Notes: generated from the letters alone by a model not told the origin. A DNA stretch of 64,000 nt from Zychaea mexicana (GCF_025766255.1 NW_026516695.1:248001-312000), one strand, 5' to 3'; shown: positions 12,465 to 23,311, counted from the first letter of the stretch. Made by a program: numbers and translations.

Positions 12465-12864
12465 TTCTTTTCACAAATATTTTGTACATTATGTTTAAAT
12501 ATATCTACATATATAATATTTAATACATGGGTTATCTTTACAATCGGTTATCATACCGTCAAGCTGCAAGAACACAAAGAACGTTTGTCAAACATTTTGC
12601 AGTGCCTGCAGCACCTGGTTTACAACAAGCAAAATTTTGTATGATCCAATGTTGCTGGACTTGGTGTTTATTACAGTATTATTTTGACATATCCGCGCTT
12701 CTTTGTGAGCAAAGTTTTGTCTTCGATAAGCAGCAATGATATTTAATCCACAAATTACATGTCTAGAATGTACTATATTTCTACATTAATCAGAAATTTG
12801 CTTAACAGACGTAGAAATTGCGAAACAGGTAAGTGGGAGGTAGATTGCATAGCGCGGTTAAGAA
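12465..12864. other. Intergenic, no gene seen
   Basis: AT-rich 3' flank of the F-box/WD gene leading into the left arm of the thaumatin inverted duplication. I see no coding or RNA gene here. Confidence 0.5.
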
Positions 12865-13946
12865 GCTGCAAGTTTAAAAACGAGCCGCTCAAACGGAAGT
12901 ACTGAACTTAAATATTTCTAACCCCACGGTTGGCATTAACTCTTATCCATTCATCATTTGCAAAGCACTTCCAAGATAGACATCAGAAACACCATACAAG
13001 TATATGTAGTAGCATCAAAAACTTTTATATTAGAAAAATTTGTGAATACCGTATGCATAATAGACTATATAGACCAGCTATATGTTCATAAAAGAGATAT
13101 CAGATACAGTGATTAAGTATTTTATGGGCAGAAGGTAACAGTATATTTGTTGGCTTTGCATCCAAAAGTGCTCTTGGCATCATCATAGGCATAGCTGTAG
13201 GCATCAGGGCAGCCAGACTTGAACCCATCGGCGTATTCACTGGCCTTGCACTTGTCGGGAGAGTTGTAATCGCCTGTGCAGCAATATTCGTCGGTGCCAA
13301 AGGCAGCGCAGGCACTCTTGCAGGCACCATTGTCGCCCTTCAATTTGTCAGGACACGATGGGAGGCTTGAACAAGTAGGCGCGCCACAGTCGTAACCATC
13401 GCCGGACTTGCCTTCGGGCTCGATGCTCATTGGGAGGTTGAAACCATCAACAAAGGAAATGTCATAAAAATCGCTGCCTTCGTAACCCTTGAACAAAAAC
13501 TCGGCAAGCGAGACAGCAGAGCCATAGGAGCTGCAATCACCGCCTTCACAGCCCCAGAAACGACCAGCCCAGTTGGAATCGACTTGGAATTCATGGGATG
13601 AACCAGCAGAGACATCCTGGGATTCTTGAGCACCGCCACCGTTGGTAAGCTTGTAAACCTTGAGATTGTTGCTGCAACTGTTCTTGACAGTAACAGTAAC
13701 ATCGCCATCTGATGAGGTAGAGTTACCACTGCTGCTGCTCGAAGCAGAGGCACCAGAGGAAGAGGAGGTAGCAGAACCGCTAGACGATGCGGCTGAAGGA
13801 GATGAAGAAGCAGTTGCGGTAGGACTTGAAGAAGCAGCGGCAGAGGATGTGGAGTTGGTGGGAGCAGCCAAGCTAACGCCAGCGATAGCGAGGATGGAGG
13901 CAATCTTGATAATGTTCAACATTATTGTCCTTTTTGGTATAGAGAT
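12865..13946. repeat. Left arm of the thaumatin inverted duplication
   Basis: The reverse complement of this arm matches about 15275-16315. It carries the whole thaumatin-like ORF plus about 20 bp of 5' flank and about 250 bp of 3' flank. Coding identity is very high, while the 3' flank has several indels. Homology ends abruptly just upstream of the shared 5' leader. Confidence 0.85.
13122..13922 (-). CDS. Secreted thaumatin-like protein, copy 1
   Basis: Intronless ORF of 266 aa. It has a signal peptide (MLNIIKIASILAIAGVSLAAP), then a Ser/Ala/Thr-rich linker to about residue 70, then a thaumatin-like domain. Thaumatin-like features include VKNSCSNNLKVYKL, WAGRFWGCEGGDCSSYG, AEFLFKGYEGSDFYDISFVDGFNLPMSI, and C-terminal Cys-rich blocks (CGAPTC, CKSACAAFGTDEYCCTGDY, CPDAYSYAYDDAKSTFGCKANKYTVTFCP). 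The DGFN..M segment is typical of the family. Fungal members are extracellular; some bind or cleave beta-glucans (family knowledge). It differs from copy 2 at only three residues that I can see (Thr/Ser in the linker, Glu/Lys in SSHEFQ, Lys/Glu in CPDKLKG). A TATAAAAG lies about 65 bp upstream, outside the duplicated block. Confidence 0.93.
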   Translation of the reverse strand: MLNIIKIASILAIAGVSLAAPTNSTSSAAASSSPTATASSSPSAASSSGSATSSSSGASASSSSSGNSTSSDGDVTVTVKNSCSNNLKVYKLTNGGGAQESQDVSAGSSHEFQVDSNWAGRFWGCEGGDCSSYGSAVSLAEFLFKGYEGSDFYDISFVDGFNLPMSIEPEGKSGDGYDCGAPTCSSLPSCPDKLKGDNGACKSACAAFGTDEYCCTGDYNSPDKCKASEYADGFKSGCPDAYSYAYDDAKSTFGCKANKYTVTFCP

Positions 13947-13984
13947 TATGTGATGTGAGGATTCGATTGCTATCGCCTCTCTCC

Positions 13985-13992
13985 CTTTTATA
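13985..13992 (-). promoter_or_regulatory. TATA box of thaumatin-like copy 1
   Basis: TATAAAAG on the minus strand, 63-70 bp before the start codon. This stretch is not shared with copy 2, whose own TATA element is different. Confidence 0.5.
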
Positions 13993-15224
13993 CCTTTTTA
14001 TCTTCTTCTCCGTGCCTATGATTACTTTTCTCAGCCAAGCGGTTTAAAGACAGTGAAACATAGGATCCAGTTTGTCCTGTAGCAAAATGATACTCCATAG
14101 AGAAAAATAGCGGATAAACAAAGAGCATCCAATAGCAGTTGCGTCCCAGGACTGCTTAAGAAACTAATACTCGATACTGATACATCTAAAATGTGATGCA
14201 TTTTACTTATGGTTGTCCTATTTGATGGAAATAAAAAGTAACTCAATTTTTTTGCTGACTATCCTACAATCTCACCAAGAAAGGTACAAACTTTTATGCA
14301 TTACAAGCACATTGCTACCGTGAGCGGTAGAATAAACACCGCTGCTGGTGTGCAGCTGGATTTTAGCCAACAGAAGTCATTAAATTTGGGCGGTCCGAAT
14401 TGTTGCACCGTTGCCCTGATCAATGGTGCGACAGGCGGTCTGGAACGATCAGTCTATCGCCAGGGTTTTACGTCGCTGGGTTATTAGACATCAGGAACGA
14501 CAAACAGCGGCTTTGTCTCACGAATTCGATTGGAAGCACGTATTGTCTTAGCACTAATTGGTGCTTATACTTGGTAAAACTGAATTTGACTTAAACGAAC
14601 GTTTCCTTACATCATTTGGAAACGAAATTTGACACTAAGCGCAGAAGACCTAAACCAGCAGCAAGGTGAGGAAAAGATTTGGTATCGACTGTCTTTAAAT
14701 ACTCAGTATTCAATATCATTCGTCCAAAAAAGTTTGTAGTTAAACAATAGATCTACTACCAATATATGCCGCTTAATAGATTTGAGCTTCTTGTCACTAG
14801 TTTTGGCAGTCGTTGGGAAGTTAATTGAGGTCGTCAGACAGCATCGTAGCTTATAGTAAAAGACACTAAGTTTGACGATGGGCGTGTGTGCTCACTGCGC
14901 TATACATCGTCGAAGTGGTAGCTAGATGACGCAAAATAGGCGAGGCCCAAGTTAAGTAATTACAGGAGACCCACTCAGTTTACAAATCCACTCAACAGCT
15001 GTAACAATAATAACTCATGCTGCAGCGGAATTCAATGCTATCATACATGCTTTACCGGAATCTATTCGTTAATCTTTGATTTACATAATCTGTTTCGGCT
15101 CCATCCAACGTCATGAAACTGAAGGCTGGCTTTCTGACCTAAGAAAAAAAAAGATCGACACTGGTTTCACTGTCTTTGAAGGTCTTGGCTAGTTCAAAAA
15201 GTCAGGGACCAGCGACGGATCAGC

Positions 15225-15232
15225 ATATAAAT
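15225..15232 (+). promoter_or_regulatory. TATA box of thaumatin-like copy 2
   Basis: TATAAATA about 75 bp before the ATG at 15307, in sequence not shared with copy 1. Confidence 0.5.
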
Positions 15233-15274
15233 AGGCGTCGATCAATCAGGGACTTCACTTCTTCATCATCACAC

Positions 15275-16315
15275 ATTCAGTTCTCTCTATACCAAAAAGG
15301 ACAATAATGTTGAACATTATCAAGATTGCCTCCATCCTCGCTATCGCTGGCGTTAGCTTGGCTGCTCCCACCAACTCCACATCCTCTGCCGCTGCTTCTT
15401 CAAGTCCTACCGCATCTGCTTCTTCATCTCCTTCAGCCGCATCGTCTAGCGGTTCTGCTACCTCCTCTTCCTCTGGTGCCTCTGCTTCGAGCAGCAGCAG
15501 TGGTAACTCTACCTCATCAGATGGCGATGTTACTGTTACTGTCAAGAACAGTTGCAGCAACAATCTCAAGGTTTACAAGCTTACCAACGGTGGCGGTGCT
15601 CAAGAATCCCAGGATGTCTCTGCTGGTTCATCCCATAAATTCCAAGTCGATTCCAACTGGGCTGGTCGTTTCTGGGGCTGTGAAGGCGGTGATTGCAGCT
15701 CCTATGGCTCTGCTGTCTCGCTTGCCGAGTTTTTGTTCAAGGGTTACGAAGGCAGCGATTTTTATGACATTTCCTTTGTTGATGGTTTCAACCTCCCAAT
15801 GAGCATCGAGCCCGAAGGCAAGTCCGGCGATGGTTACGACTGTGGCGCGCCTACTTGTTCAAGCCTCCCATCGTGTCCTGACGAATTGAAGGGCGACAAT
15901 GGTGCCTGCAAGAGTGCCTGCGCTGCCTTTGGCACCGACGAATATTGCTGCACAGGCGATTACAACTCTCCCGACAAGTGCAAGGCCAGTGAATACGCCG
16001 ATGGGTTCAAGTCTGGCTGCCCTGATGCCTACAGCTACGCCTATGATGATGCCAAGAGCACTTTTGGATGCAAAGCCAACAAATATACTGTTACCTTCTG
16101 CCCATAAAATACTTAATCACTGTATTTGATATCTCTTTTATGAACATATAGCTGGTCTATATAGTCTATTATGCATACGGTATTCACAAATTTTTCTAAT
16201 ATAAAGTTTTTGGTGCAATACTAAATATACTTGTTTGGTGTTTCTGATGAATGGATAAGAGTTATTGCATAGCTCAGTACTTGTGTTTGAGCGGCTCGTT
16301 TTTAGACTTGCATTT
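15275..16315. repeat. Right arm of the thaumatin inverted duplication
   Basis: Inverted counterpart of 12865-13946. The 3' flank shows small insertions and deletions relative to the left arm, for example around 16213-16235, while the coding part is almost unchanged. Confidence 0.85.
15307..16107 (+). CDS. Secreted thaumatin-like protein, copy 2
   Basis: Intronless 266-aa near-duplicate of the gene at 13122-13922 in opposite orientation. It has the same signal peptide, Ser-rich linker and Cys-rich thaumatin-like domain, including WAGRFWGCEGGDCSSYG and the FVDGFNLPMS segment. It reads Ser for Thr in the linker, SSHKFQ for SSHEFQ, and CPDELKG for CPDKLKG. The stronger conservation of coding sequence than of the 3' flank suggests purifying selection or gene conversion. 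The promoter differs (TATAAATA at 15225-15232), so expression of the two copies may differ; that is inference. Confidence 0.93.
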   Translation: MLNIIKIASILAIAGVSLAAPTNSTSSAAASSSPTASASSSPSAASSSGSATSSSSGASASSSSSGNSTSSDGDVTVTVKNSCSNNLKVYKLTNGGGAQESQDVSAGSSHKFQVDSNWAGRFWGCEGGDCSSYGSAVSLAEFLFKGYEGSDFYDISFVDGFNLPMSIEPEGKSGDGYDCGAPTCSSLPSCPDELKGDNGACKSACAAFGTDEYCCTGDYNSPDKCKASEYADGFKSGCPDAYSYAYDDAKSTFGCKANKYTVTFCP

Positions 16316-16705
16316 GGGTGGTGTACATATAGTATGATAACAGTCGACAAATACTCGTTGGCGCTTAATGATAGGATCCATGCATAAACGCAAGTTTTTA
16401 CAGTATTATCCTTTATTGTTGCAGGAGTACTTCGTTGGCAATCAGTGTATTTCTACATACATTATATTAGCGTGCAGAAAGAAAAACGCTTGTAATATTC
16501 AGCATCACTATTTTATGCACATGTATTACTGTAGAGATCTCTTGAAAGCAGACTCAAGAGTTTCGGTGTCTACAGTATCTATTCCTTCAGAGATTAAGAT
16601 ATTCGCCTGTCAAATGATTCACTTGTTCATTCAAGGACCTGCGCGTCTTATAAGATTTAAATGATCTCATCGAAAGCCTTACGCTGAAACCCCATTCCAC
16701 GAGTT

Positions 16706-16743
16706 CTAGCATATGGTAGAGCACTTGCTCTTGCACCGCAGGT
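16706..16743 (+). pseudogene. tRNA-like 5' fragment (tRNA-Ala-like)
   Basis: The segment TAGCATATGGTAGAGCACTTG resembles a tRNA D-arm running into an anticodon stem, with a TTGCA-containing loop as in tRNA-Ala. No T-arm with a proper TTCGA loop follows at the right distance. I read it as a truncated or degenerate tRNA relic; confidence is low. Confidence 0.25.
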
Positions 16744-16849
16744 ACTACACGCACACCTCGCATAATCTAACATGGCTAATGGCGATAATAGCAATATTAA
16801 TATTATATGTATATTTGAAATTTACAGGCAATACATACATTATCGCATG

Positions 16850-16935
16850 ACGGGGCGCTAGGCCCTGAAGACGTCGGTCAAGGCGGGTGACCTCCATCGC
16901 GGAGGTTGTTGGTTCGAATCCGGCTGCTTGGTTTC
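16850..16935 (+). pseudogene. tRNA-like sequence with B-box (possible SINE or tRNA relic)
   Basis: A B-box-like GGTTCGAATCC lies at about 16911-16921, with a possible 5-bp T-stem (GTTGG/CCGGC). Just upstream is a hairpin (ACCTC/GAGGT) whose 7-base loop lacks the invariant U33. The D-arm is not canonical. A functional tRNA looks unlikely; a tRNA-derived relic is the better reading. Confidence 0.3.
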
Positions 16936-17405
16936 CCATCTCTATGGATTTGATGAAAGCTCTATTACTCGCGGTTATCCCTATGACAAGTTCTGCATAG
17001 TTCTTTCTCCCTAGTGACAGGGTATCCATAGTTATATCATCGGTGTGCCATAATCCCTTGTTTTCACTACATTATGATATTTGTAACGTTATTGGCAGTT
17101 ATATATATTTGTACACTTTAATAAAAATGAATTCCGACCAGGAACTTCCCTAAAAAAAATTATCGCATGACGGAGACAGCGATCATAACCGAGGTCGGAT
17201 CTACCATGCGAGGACATATTACATTAAAAAAACCCGGTGAGTTTCTCATCATTAAGTTTAGTGTGTGCGTATCAAAAAACAAACTTCCGTGTTGTATGTC
17301 TAACGGAAAAAATATGCCTGTGTAAGTTTCAGCGTTAGAAACATTTGAATATTTCTGTATATTCTCGATCTTTTTTCTCTTGTACATCAAACAAACTTCC
17401 GCACT

Positions 17406-19139
17406 ATGTATGGTATGGTGACAAATTTTCTGAATGCTTATTTGTAGTGCTCCTGTAGATCACTAAAGCAGACAATCATTTTTAGTAGAAAATAATGACG
17501 AAGCAGTAGTAGCAGAGTCAACCGCCAGCAGCATAGGTTACGAAGAGAAAAAAGCTGCTACAAGAAAAGATTTTGAAAATCACGGTGAGGTAGCCTCTAG
17601 TGGACGCTCTATTCGATGGATAGAACGGAACAAGATATGTATCATCCTCGCTCTGGCCATTGTCACAGCTGCAGTATTGATACCCACTTTGCTATTGGTT
17701 GCCTTTCGATCGCCACCTCCACCTCCTCCCACAACCAAACATCAAGAAGAACACCACCCAGGATTTCCGCCTACGCTAGATAACAAGTTCAATAACTCGG
17801 TGCAAGCAAACCCGTATACACCGCCATTATCACAACCGTTTCCATACGGAACAACGCCAATTCGAGGCATCAACCTAGGAGGCTGGCTGGTGATCGAACC
17901 ATTTATTACCCCAAGCCTCTTTGATCAATTCCCACCATCTGCGAATGTGGTCGATGAATACACGCTGTGTCAGAAACTTGGACCCAAGGAAGCACGACGG
18001 CAGATTCAAAATCACTACGAAACATTTATCACCGAAGAAGATTTTGAAAAAATTGCTCGGATGGGTTTCAACCATGTACGTATTCCAATGGGTCACTGGT
18101 CTATTGAGGCCATCGAAGGTGAGCCCTATGTATCACACCTTTCTTGGCAATATCTCTTGCGAGCCGTTCAGTGGGCACGTAAATACGGCTTACGAGTAAT
18201 GGTCGAGCTGCACACGGCACCGGGATCGCAAAATGGATGGAATCATTCGGGCAGATACGGTCAAATAGGTTGGCTAAATGGGACGCAAGGTGAAGCCAAT
18301 GCTATCCGAACACTCAAGGTTGTCGAGAAAATGGTTGAATTTTTCAGCAAGCCGGAATGGCACGATGTAGCACCTATTTTTGGCGTTCTCAACGAGCCAG
18401 CAATCTACCATATTGAAACAAACCGAGCCAAGGACTGGTATCGAAATAGTCATGATGCGATTAGGAACATTACTGGCGAAGATGGAGGTCCCTACTTGAC
18501 GTATCATGACGGATTTCTTGGTCTCGACTCATGGAACGGATTCTTTGACCAGAAACACTACAAGCGTGTTTTCCTCGGTATGATTTTTTTCCCGCCAATT
18601 GTCGTAGTGTTTACGCAAACTAATTGATCAACGTGATAAACATTATTACAGAAACGCACATGTACATCATGTTTGACGAAAAGTTGGTTTCGATGCCTCG
18701 TGAAAAAAAGGCTTTATTCCCGTGTCACAATTGGCGTAAAATATTAAAGAACTCAACGCGCAACGCTGCACCGACCATGGTAGGCGAATTCTCGGTCGCT
18801 ACCAACGATTGCGGAAAATATCTTAATGGTATCGGTCTTGGCACGCGGTATGAAAATACGTTTCCTGGCGAAAGCGAGATGAAACAGTTATCATGTCCAA
18901 CGTGTACATGCGAGAAAGTCGAGGACTGGAAAAACTGGGACCAAGGCTACCGAACGTTCCTCAACTCCTTCATGGAATATCAGATGGATTCCTTCGAAAC
19001 AAGCAGTGTGGGCTGGTTCTTCTGGACATACAAGACCGAAAATCACACCAATCCTCACTGGGACTATTTACTTGGATGGGAGAAGGGTTGGGCTCCGCAA
19101 GATGTCAACAACAAAACACACAAATGTGCAAATAGTTAA
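17406..19139 (+). CDS. Exo-beta-1,3-glucanase, GH5 family, type II membrane form
   Basis: Hydrolyses or remodels beta-1,3-glucan in the wall (family knowledge). Exons 2 (17486-18577) and 3 (18652-19139) are secure. A 7-nt first exon at 17406-17412 (ATG TAT G) is proposed because no in-frame ATG exists after the acceptor and its phase fits; total 528 aa. A cytosolic tail of about 55 residues precedes one membrane span (ICIILALAIVTAAVLIPTLL), then a Pro-rich stalk, then the catalytic domain. GH5 features are RGINLGGWLVIEPFITPSLF, GFNHVRIPMGHW, LHTAPGSQNGWNHSG, the acid/base Glu in VLNEPAIY, and the nucleophile Glu in MVGEFSVATND. No GPI signal is visible at the C-terminus. The layout is like Aspergillus ExgD-type enzymes. 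Confidence 0.9.
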
Positions 19140-19281
19140 AATATTTTTTTTTCTTCAAATGTACATAACTTCCAACTAGCAATAGCATTGACACTACTAC
19201 TAATACAACTAATACTACTGCTATCTACGCTACACAATTAAATAAAACCATATCCAAGGTAGTGTGACCTTCTTTTTGTGT

Positions 19282-20607
19282 CTACCAAGAAGCCTGATCT
19301 TGATGTGCTGTTGGCAATGCTGGCGCTGATGATGACTCTGACTGTTGTTGTTGCCCTTGTTGGTCAAGAGATGAAGTGTCGTTACCGAGAATTCTAGTAA
19401 GCTCTTCCCAGTCTTCCTTTTTGTCGAAGTCGGCAGTGATGTCTTGCATCTTTGTGATGTATTCTTCCGAATCAGGGAACTTGACAGCCAGTTTGTTGAG
19501 GAAATTGGTCCAATGGTTTTGAATCTGGTCTATTGGGGTGCCGTTATCCAGCTCTGTTTGCAATGTTTTGACCACCGAGGGAAAAGCGTCGAATGCGCGT
19601 TCTACATTTGGAACCTCCCATCCGCTCAAGGGTTGCTGTTCTAGACTTTGTGGAGCAACATCTTCATGTGGCAAAATATATGAGCCATCGTTCTGTTGGG
19701 ACGTTGTGTTGTCGCTATTAGGGGGTTGTGGGGTTGTTGCTGATGCTGCTGGAGCGGCAGAAGAGCCGCTCTGTTGGAGCATTTGAGATTGCTCCGGTGT
19801 TGGCTGCTGCTGTGTAGTGTCGGTGTTGCTGCCCTGAGAGTAATCACCAGGAATGATCCTGAGACAACCGTATTCTGATCGGCCGGTGGGACAATCCTCC
19901 TATAAATTAATAAAAAATCTTTTAGTATCATTTTTCCTAATTAGGTATATTTTCTTTTGAGCGCTTACGGTGTTCTGACAGCAACGGATACAAAAACGAT
20001 TCTCGGAAGGCTCAATCATGCTCACGAAATACGGATAGCCTGCACAAGTGGCTCCGGTCGGTTTATGACTGGCATGACTATCGTATTGACCTTTAAATGA
20101 AGATGTTGGATTAGGTTGGTAAACATTGTTACAATATTATAGGCGGTTCAGCCTTACCTCCACCATCGCTTTCTTGAAGGTTATACTTTGTTCGGTCGAA
20201 GAAGCCCGTGACTTGCTCATAAGCTTCAGATCGTTCGTAATGTGCGGTGGTAATGAAGTCTGTATGAAATAGATAATGAGCTTCAAAGGCACGACCACCT
20301 TTTTGTTGTCACATATAGTAAATGTTTGATTGTTTACTCTACTACCTTGGGGAAATTGACTTGCGCCAGGTACATCATTCGAAATGGAACAGAAGGGAGC
20401 ACCATCATTCTCATGAGACGCCACTTCAAGTCCTGGTTGGGGAGGCAAAAAGAGGCAGAAATCATCGCCGCTGTGGATTACGACTTCTTTATTGGATGTT
20501 GTTGTGCTGGTCGAGTTTTGAACGTCGCGGGTTGATAGTAGCGGTAAAGCCGTCGAGAGAATAGCATTTCCGGCGACAAAACCAAGTGCAAGGAACGGAA
20601 GTTTCAT
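19282..20607 (-). CDS. Secreted Cys-containing protein of unknown function
   Basis: Exons in coding order: 20607-20346, 20259-20158, 20090-19969, 19899-19282; predicted 367 aa. It has a signal peptide (MKLPFLALGFVAGNAILSTALP). A conserved-looking domain of about 140 residues follows, containing DDFCLFLPPQPGLEVA, APFCS, DFITTAHYERSEAYEQVTGFFDR, TGATCAGYPYFVSMIEPSENRFCIRCCQNTEDCPTG and YGCLRIIPGDY. The rest is a low-complexity Gln/Ser/Thr/Pro tail with a helical stretch (WEVPNVERAFDAFPSVVKTLQTELD). The paired Cys residues suggest a disulfide-bonded extracellular fold. I believe similar fungal secreted proteins exist but know no function for them. Confidence 0.8.
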
Positions 20608-21105
20608 CGTAGAGCCGTGCTAATGATAGTTGTATTAAACTTTGTGGGAAAAGGAGAGGAGAGAAAAGTGGAGAACGTAGAAAAGAAGAGGTTGACGGTT
20701 GCCTACCAGGTCTGCTAGGGCGATCTTTTAAAATATAATTCTATTAAGTCTAACTCGTCGGACTTGGCAGGGGGTTTTTGCTAAAAATAATCCTTTCCCG
20801 TTCAAATTGTGCTAAGGCTTTAGCAGCTTGTTACTGGTGTGCTCGCTGTACGTGCAAAACTGATTATAGTCTCACATGTTACATAACCCGCATCGACAGA
20901 TACAATGAAAACGTTAGTCCGTGTCTTATAAATATATTACGCAACCAGTACTTCTTGCGAGACATCTAAAGGGAAATTGATTCTTTGTGTATCGCCGGCG
21001 AGAGAAGCCAAGACATGGCGCATGATTTTTCGCTCTGTGACAGAGGCCGGACACTTAAACTTTTGTCTTCTTCCGTCAACACATCACATTTTCCTCCAAT
21101 CACAC
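20608..21105. promoter_or_regulatory. Divergent intergenic region
   Basis: A 498 bp gap between the divergent secreted-protein gene and the DHHC gene. No distinct element was recognised beyond purine-rich stretches near 20640-20690. Confidence 0.35.
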
Positions 21106-22953
21106 ATGGCACAATTGGTCGATCAGGCCATTGACAAGGCCGGCCCAGTATTTATAGCGGTTGCCGTGCTCCTTATTGACATGTGCGCTTTAGCATATTA
21201 TTTCGTGGTTTTTCCGTACTCACACCAATGGTCCGAAGCATCATTTTTTGGCAAGCTATGCATTATCCTAATTTTCGTCTTCACTGTCTACATGGTCTAC
21301 TGCATTCATTTCCACTACTATATGGCGATCAAAACACACCCGGGTACAATGGCCGAAATATGCTCAAAAGATTTAGACCGGCCGTCAGGATCCACGATGC
21401 CAGAGGTAAAACGACGCACTATAAGGACCCAGCCATTCTTGTTGTTCTACTTTCGGCTTAAATGGAAGGCATACATATATTAACTATATAGAACGAGGTC
21501 CAAGTACACGAAGTTCTTCTTGATATGGAAGAATATTCTGACTGTCCAAAAACCTGCAAAAAATGTTCGTGTTTTGCAAAATTCGTTTATATAATTTTGT
21601 TACAGATCCGCATTTTGGATAGCTAGCTGACATAATTAGCCTAGGCCATTTACCGAAACCTGAGCGAGCACATCATTGTAGTGTATGCAACCAATGCATT
21701 ATGCGTTTCGACCATCACTGTAAGCCTCTATAGAAAGATGGAAGGAGGAGGCATGGAAAGGAGATGTGCATTGGGTTGGGACTTAACAGGGAAACTTTTC
21801 GTAGGCCCTTGGATCCATAATTGCGTAGGACACTATAATCATCGGTATTTTGTGTTGTTCATGACCTATTTGGTGGTTTCGGCAGCATATTTTGTTGCGT
21901 TTGGCTGGCGTCCTTTTGTTGTGTCTTTAGATCTGATCACCAGCGATGTAAGCTCAGGAAAAGAAATACACCGAGAAATCTGTCAGATTGATACGACAGC
22001 TTAAATTTTTCATCATAACCTTTTATGTGTCTACGTTCTTTAGTGGCCATATTACTTTCCACGACCTTTGATGGCATTCTCGATGATTCTGGCGATATGC
22101 ATGGGCATTGCAATAGGTAAAGTGATATTAAATTACAACTCTATATGGACTATATTACGGGACATTCTAATACTGATCGACATACAATTACGGGGGAAAA
22201 GGCGCGCTTTGTGTGTGGCACTATTATCTGGTAAGTGTACCTTTTGAAACTTTATGCTTACAATGATCCCTCTTATCAACCCTGAAGATCATCATGCCGA
22301 TATTTACCATGGCAACCGCTTGTTTTGGATGCTCCTAGATTTTCACAGCCCAAACAACAGTCGAATTTTATAACAACTATTACGATAAGAAACAGTGCAA
22401 ACGGCAAGGAGAGGTAACTCTAGAACGGCCTGTAACATTAACGGAGGTTTGATGGAGATCGGATGGATGGCTAAACGGGTTTTTTCGGCTGTGCTCAGGT
22501 TTTTATCAATATGTACGATTTTGGGTTCAAAGAGAACGCTCGCCGATTTTTCAACGTGTGCGAGCAATTGTAAGCATTTGGGTTTTAGGAGATGCCTTAA
22601 AGAGAAAATACAAACACCCCCATTGTGCATCTAATCATTCGACGCATAACTTCTTTACAAACCTTGGATAACTAACTGTTTGTATGTACATCCGTTTAGC
22701 CCTTGGTACACCATTCTGTACCCGATACCCATTCCGCCAAGAGTAGGTTTATCAACAATGTGAAAAGATCTAAAATTGTATCATACACTACTAAACTTGC
22801 ACCTTTGATTCCTTCCATATCTGTCTATATTAGGGCAACGGTCGAGTATTTGAAAAGTGCGAAGAATTCTACTTGTTGCCAAAGTCACGGCAACGAGAGC
22901 AAATCGAAATGCAGCACGAAGTACAAGATCTGGAGGACATTAAGGATATATAA
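21106..22953 (+). CDS. DHHC-type protein S-palmitoyltransferase (ZDHHC16-like)
   Basis: Attaches palmitate to Cys of target proteins at Golgi or ER membranes (family knowledge). Exons: 21106-21405, 21492-21564, 21645-21719, 21805-21947, 22044-22116, 22202-22230, 22339-22413, 22499-22569, 22700-22742, 22834-22953; 333 aa. Splicing joins the Cys-rich domain [48 protein letters not shown], which holds the catalytic DHHC. Four membrane segments are visible: two before the domain ([39 protein letters not shown]) and two after. Exon 6 is a 29-nt microexon that builds [10 protein letters not shown] before the TTVE motif. The tail [15 protein letters not shown] is cytosolic. The order of motifs resembles animal ZDHHC16 more than yeast Akr1. 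Exon phases all agree. Confidence 0.9.
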
Positions 22954-23311
22954 AGCACACTTGCATGTAACTTGCTCATTACATAACACTGCTCCTGCTG
23001 CTGCTGCTTAATCTGTTATCTTATCCCTTGCAAAATATCATTTTTTACAACAATTCATCCCTACTTATTACTGTATAAAGTTATCAATCATCACCAATAA
23101 AGTTATGAAACATTATCAATCATTTAGATATGAAGTAGTGTTATTACATGGCGCTGTGGAGGCAAACATTTTACTTGTTGATATCAAGTAAATGATGTTG
23201 CGTTACGCTCTGAAAAAAGAAAAAACCAGCTTAGATAGTGGCTACATACTATTGAAAAGATATTAAAAGGGGGAGGGAGGAGAGTGAAGGAGGAGTATTT
23301 GAAATACCCTA
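22954..23311. other. Intergenic, convergent 3' ends
   Basis: About 360 bp between the DHHC gene and the Gln/Ser-rich gene on the other strand. AT-rich, with possible polyadenylation signals (AATAAA near 23096). No gene seen. Confidence 0.4.

Larger units (their letters stand above)
13947..15274. other. Spacer between inverted thaumatin genes
   Basis: About 1.3 kb between the two divergent genes, containing both promoters. Open frames (e.g. 14296-14487) are short and unrecognised. I see no transposase or clear repeat in it. Confidence 0.5.
16316..17405. other. Intergenic with tRNA-like fragments
   Basis: No supportable protein gene. The stretch holds two tRNA-like fragments (16706-16743 and 16850-16935), described separately, and otherwise AT-rich sequence. 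The open frame at 16745-17029 on the minus strand reads GFEPTTS, the well-known artefact of translating a tRNA T-arm antisense. Confidence 0.45.

Noticed and set aside
13660..13953. Acidic/hydrophobic open frames opposite both thaumatin genes
   Set aside because: They are antisense of the Ser-rich linker and are repeated identically in both copies; no independent support.
16911..16921. A functional tRNA gene at the B-box
   Set aside because: The anticodon loop lacks U33 and the D-arm does not fold properly; kept only as a relic.
16745..17029. Minus-strand ORF with GFEPTTS
   Set aside because: This is the classic spurious translation of a tRNA T-arm antisense, not a protein gene.
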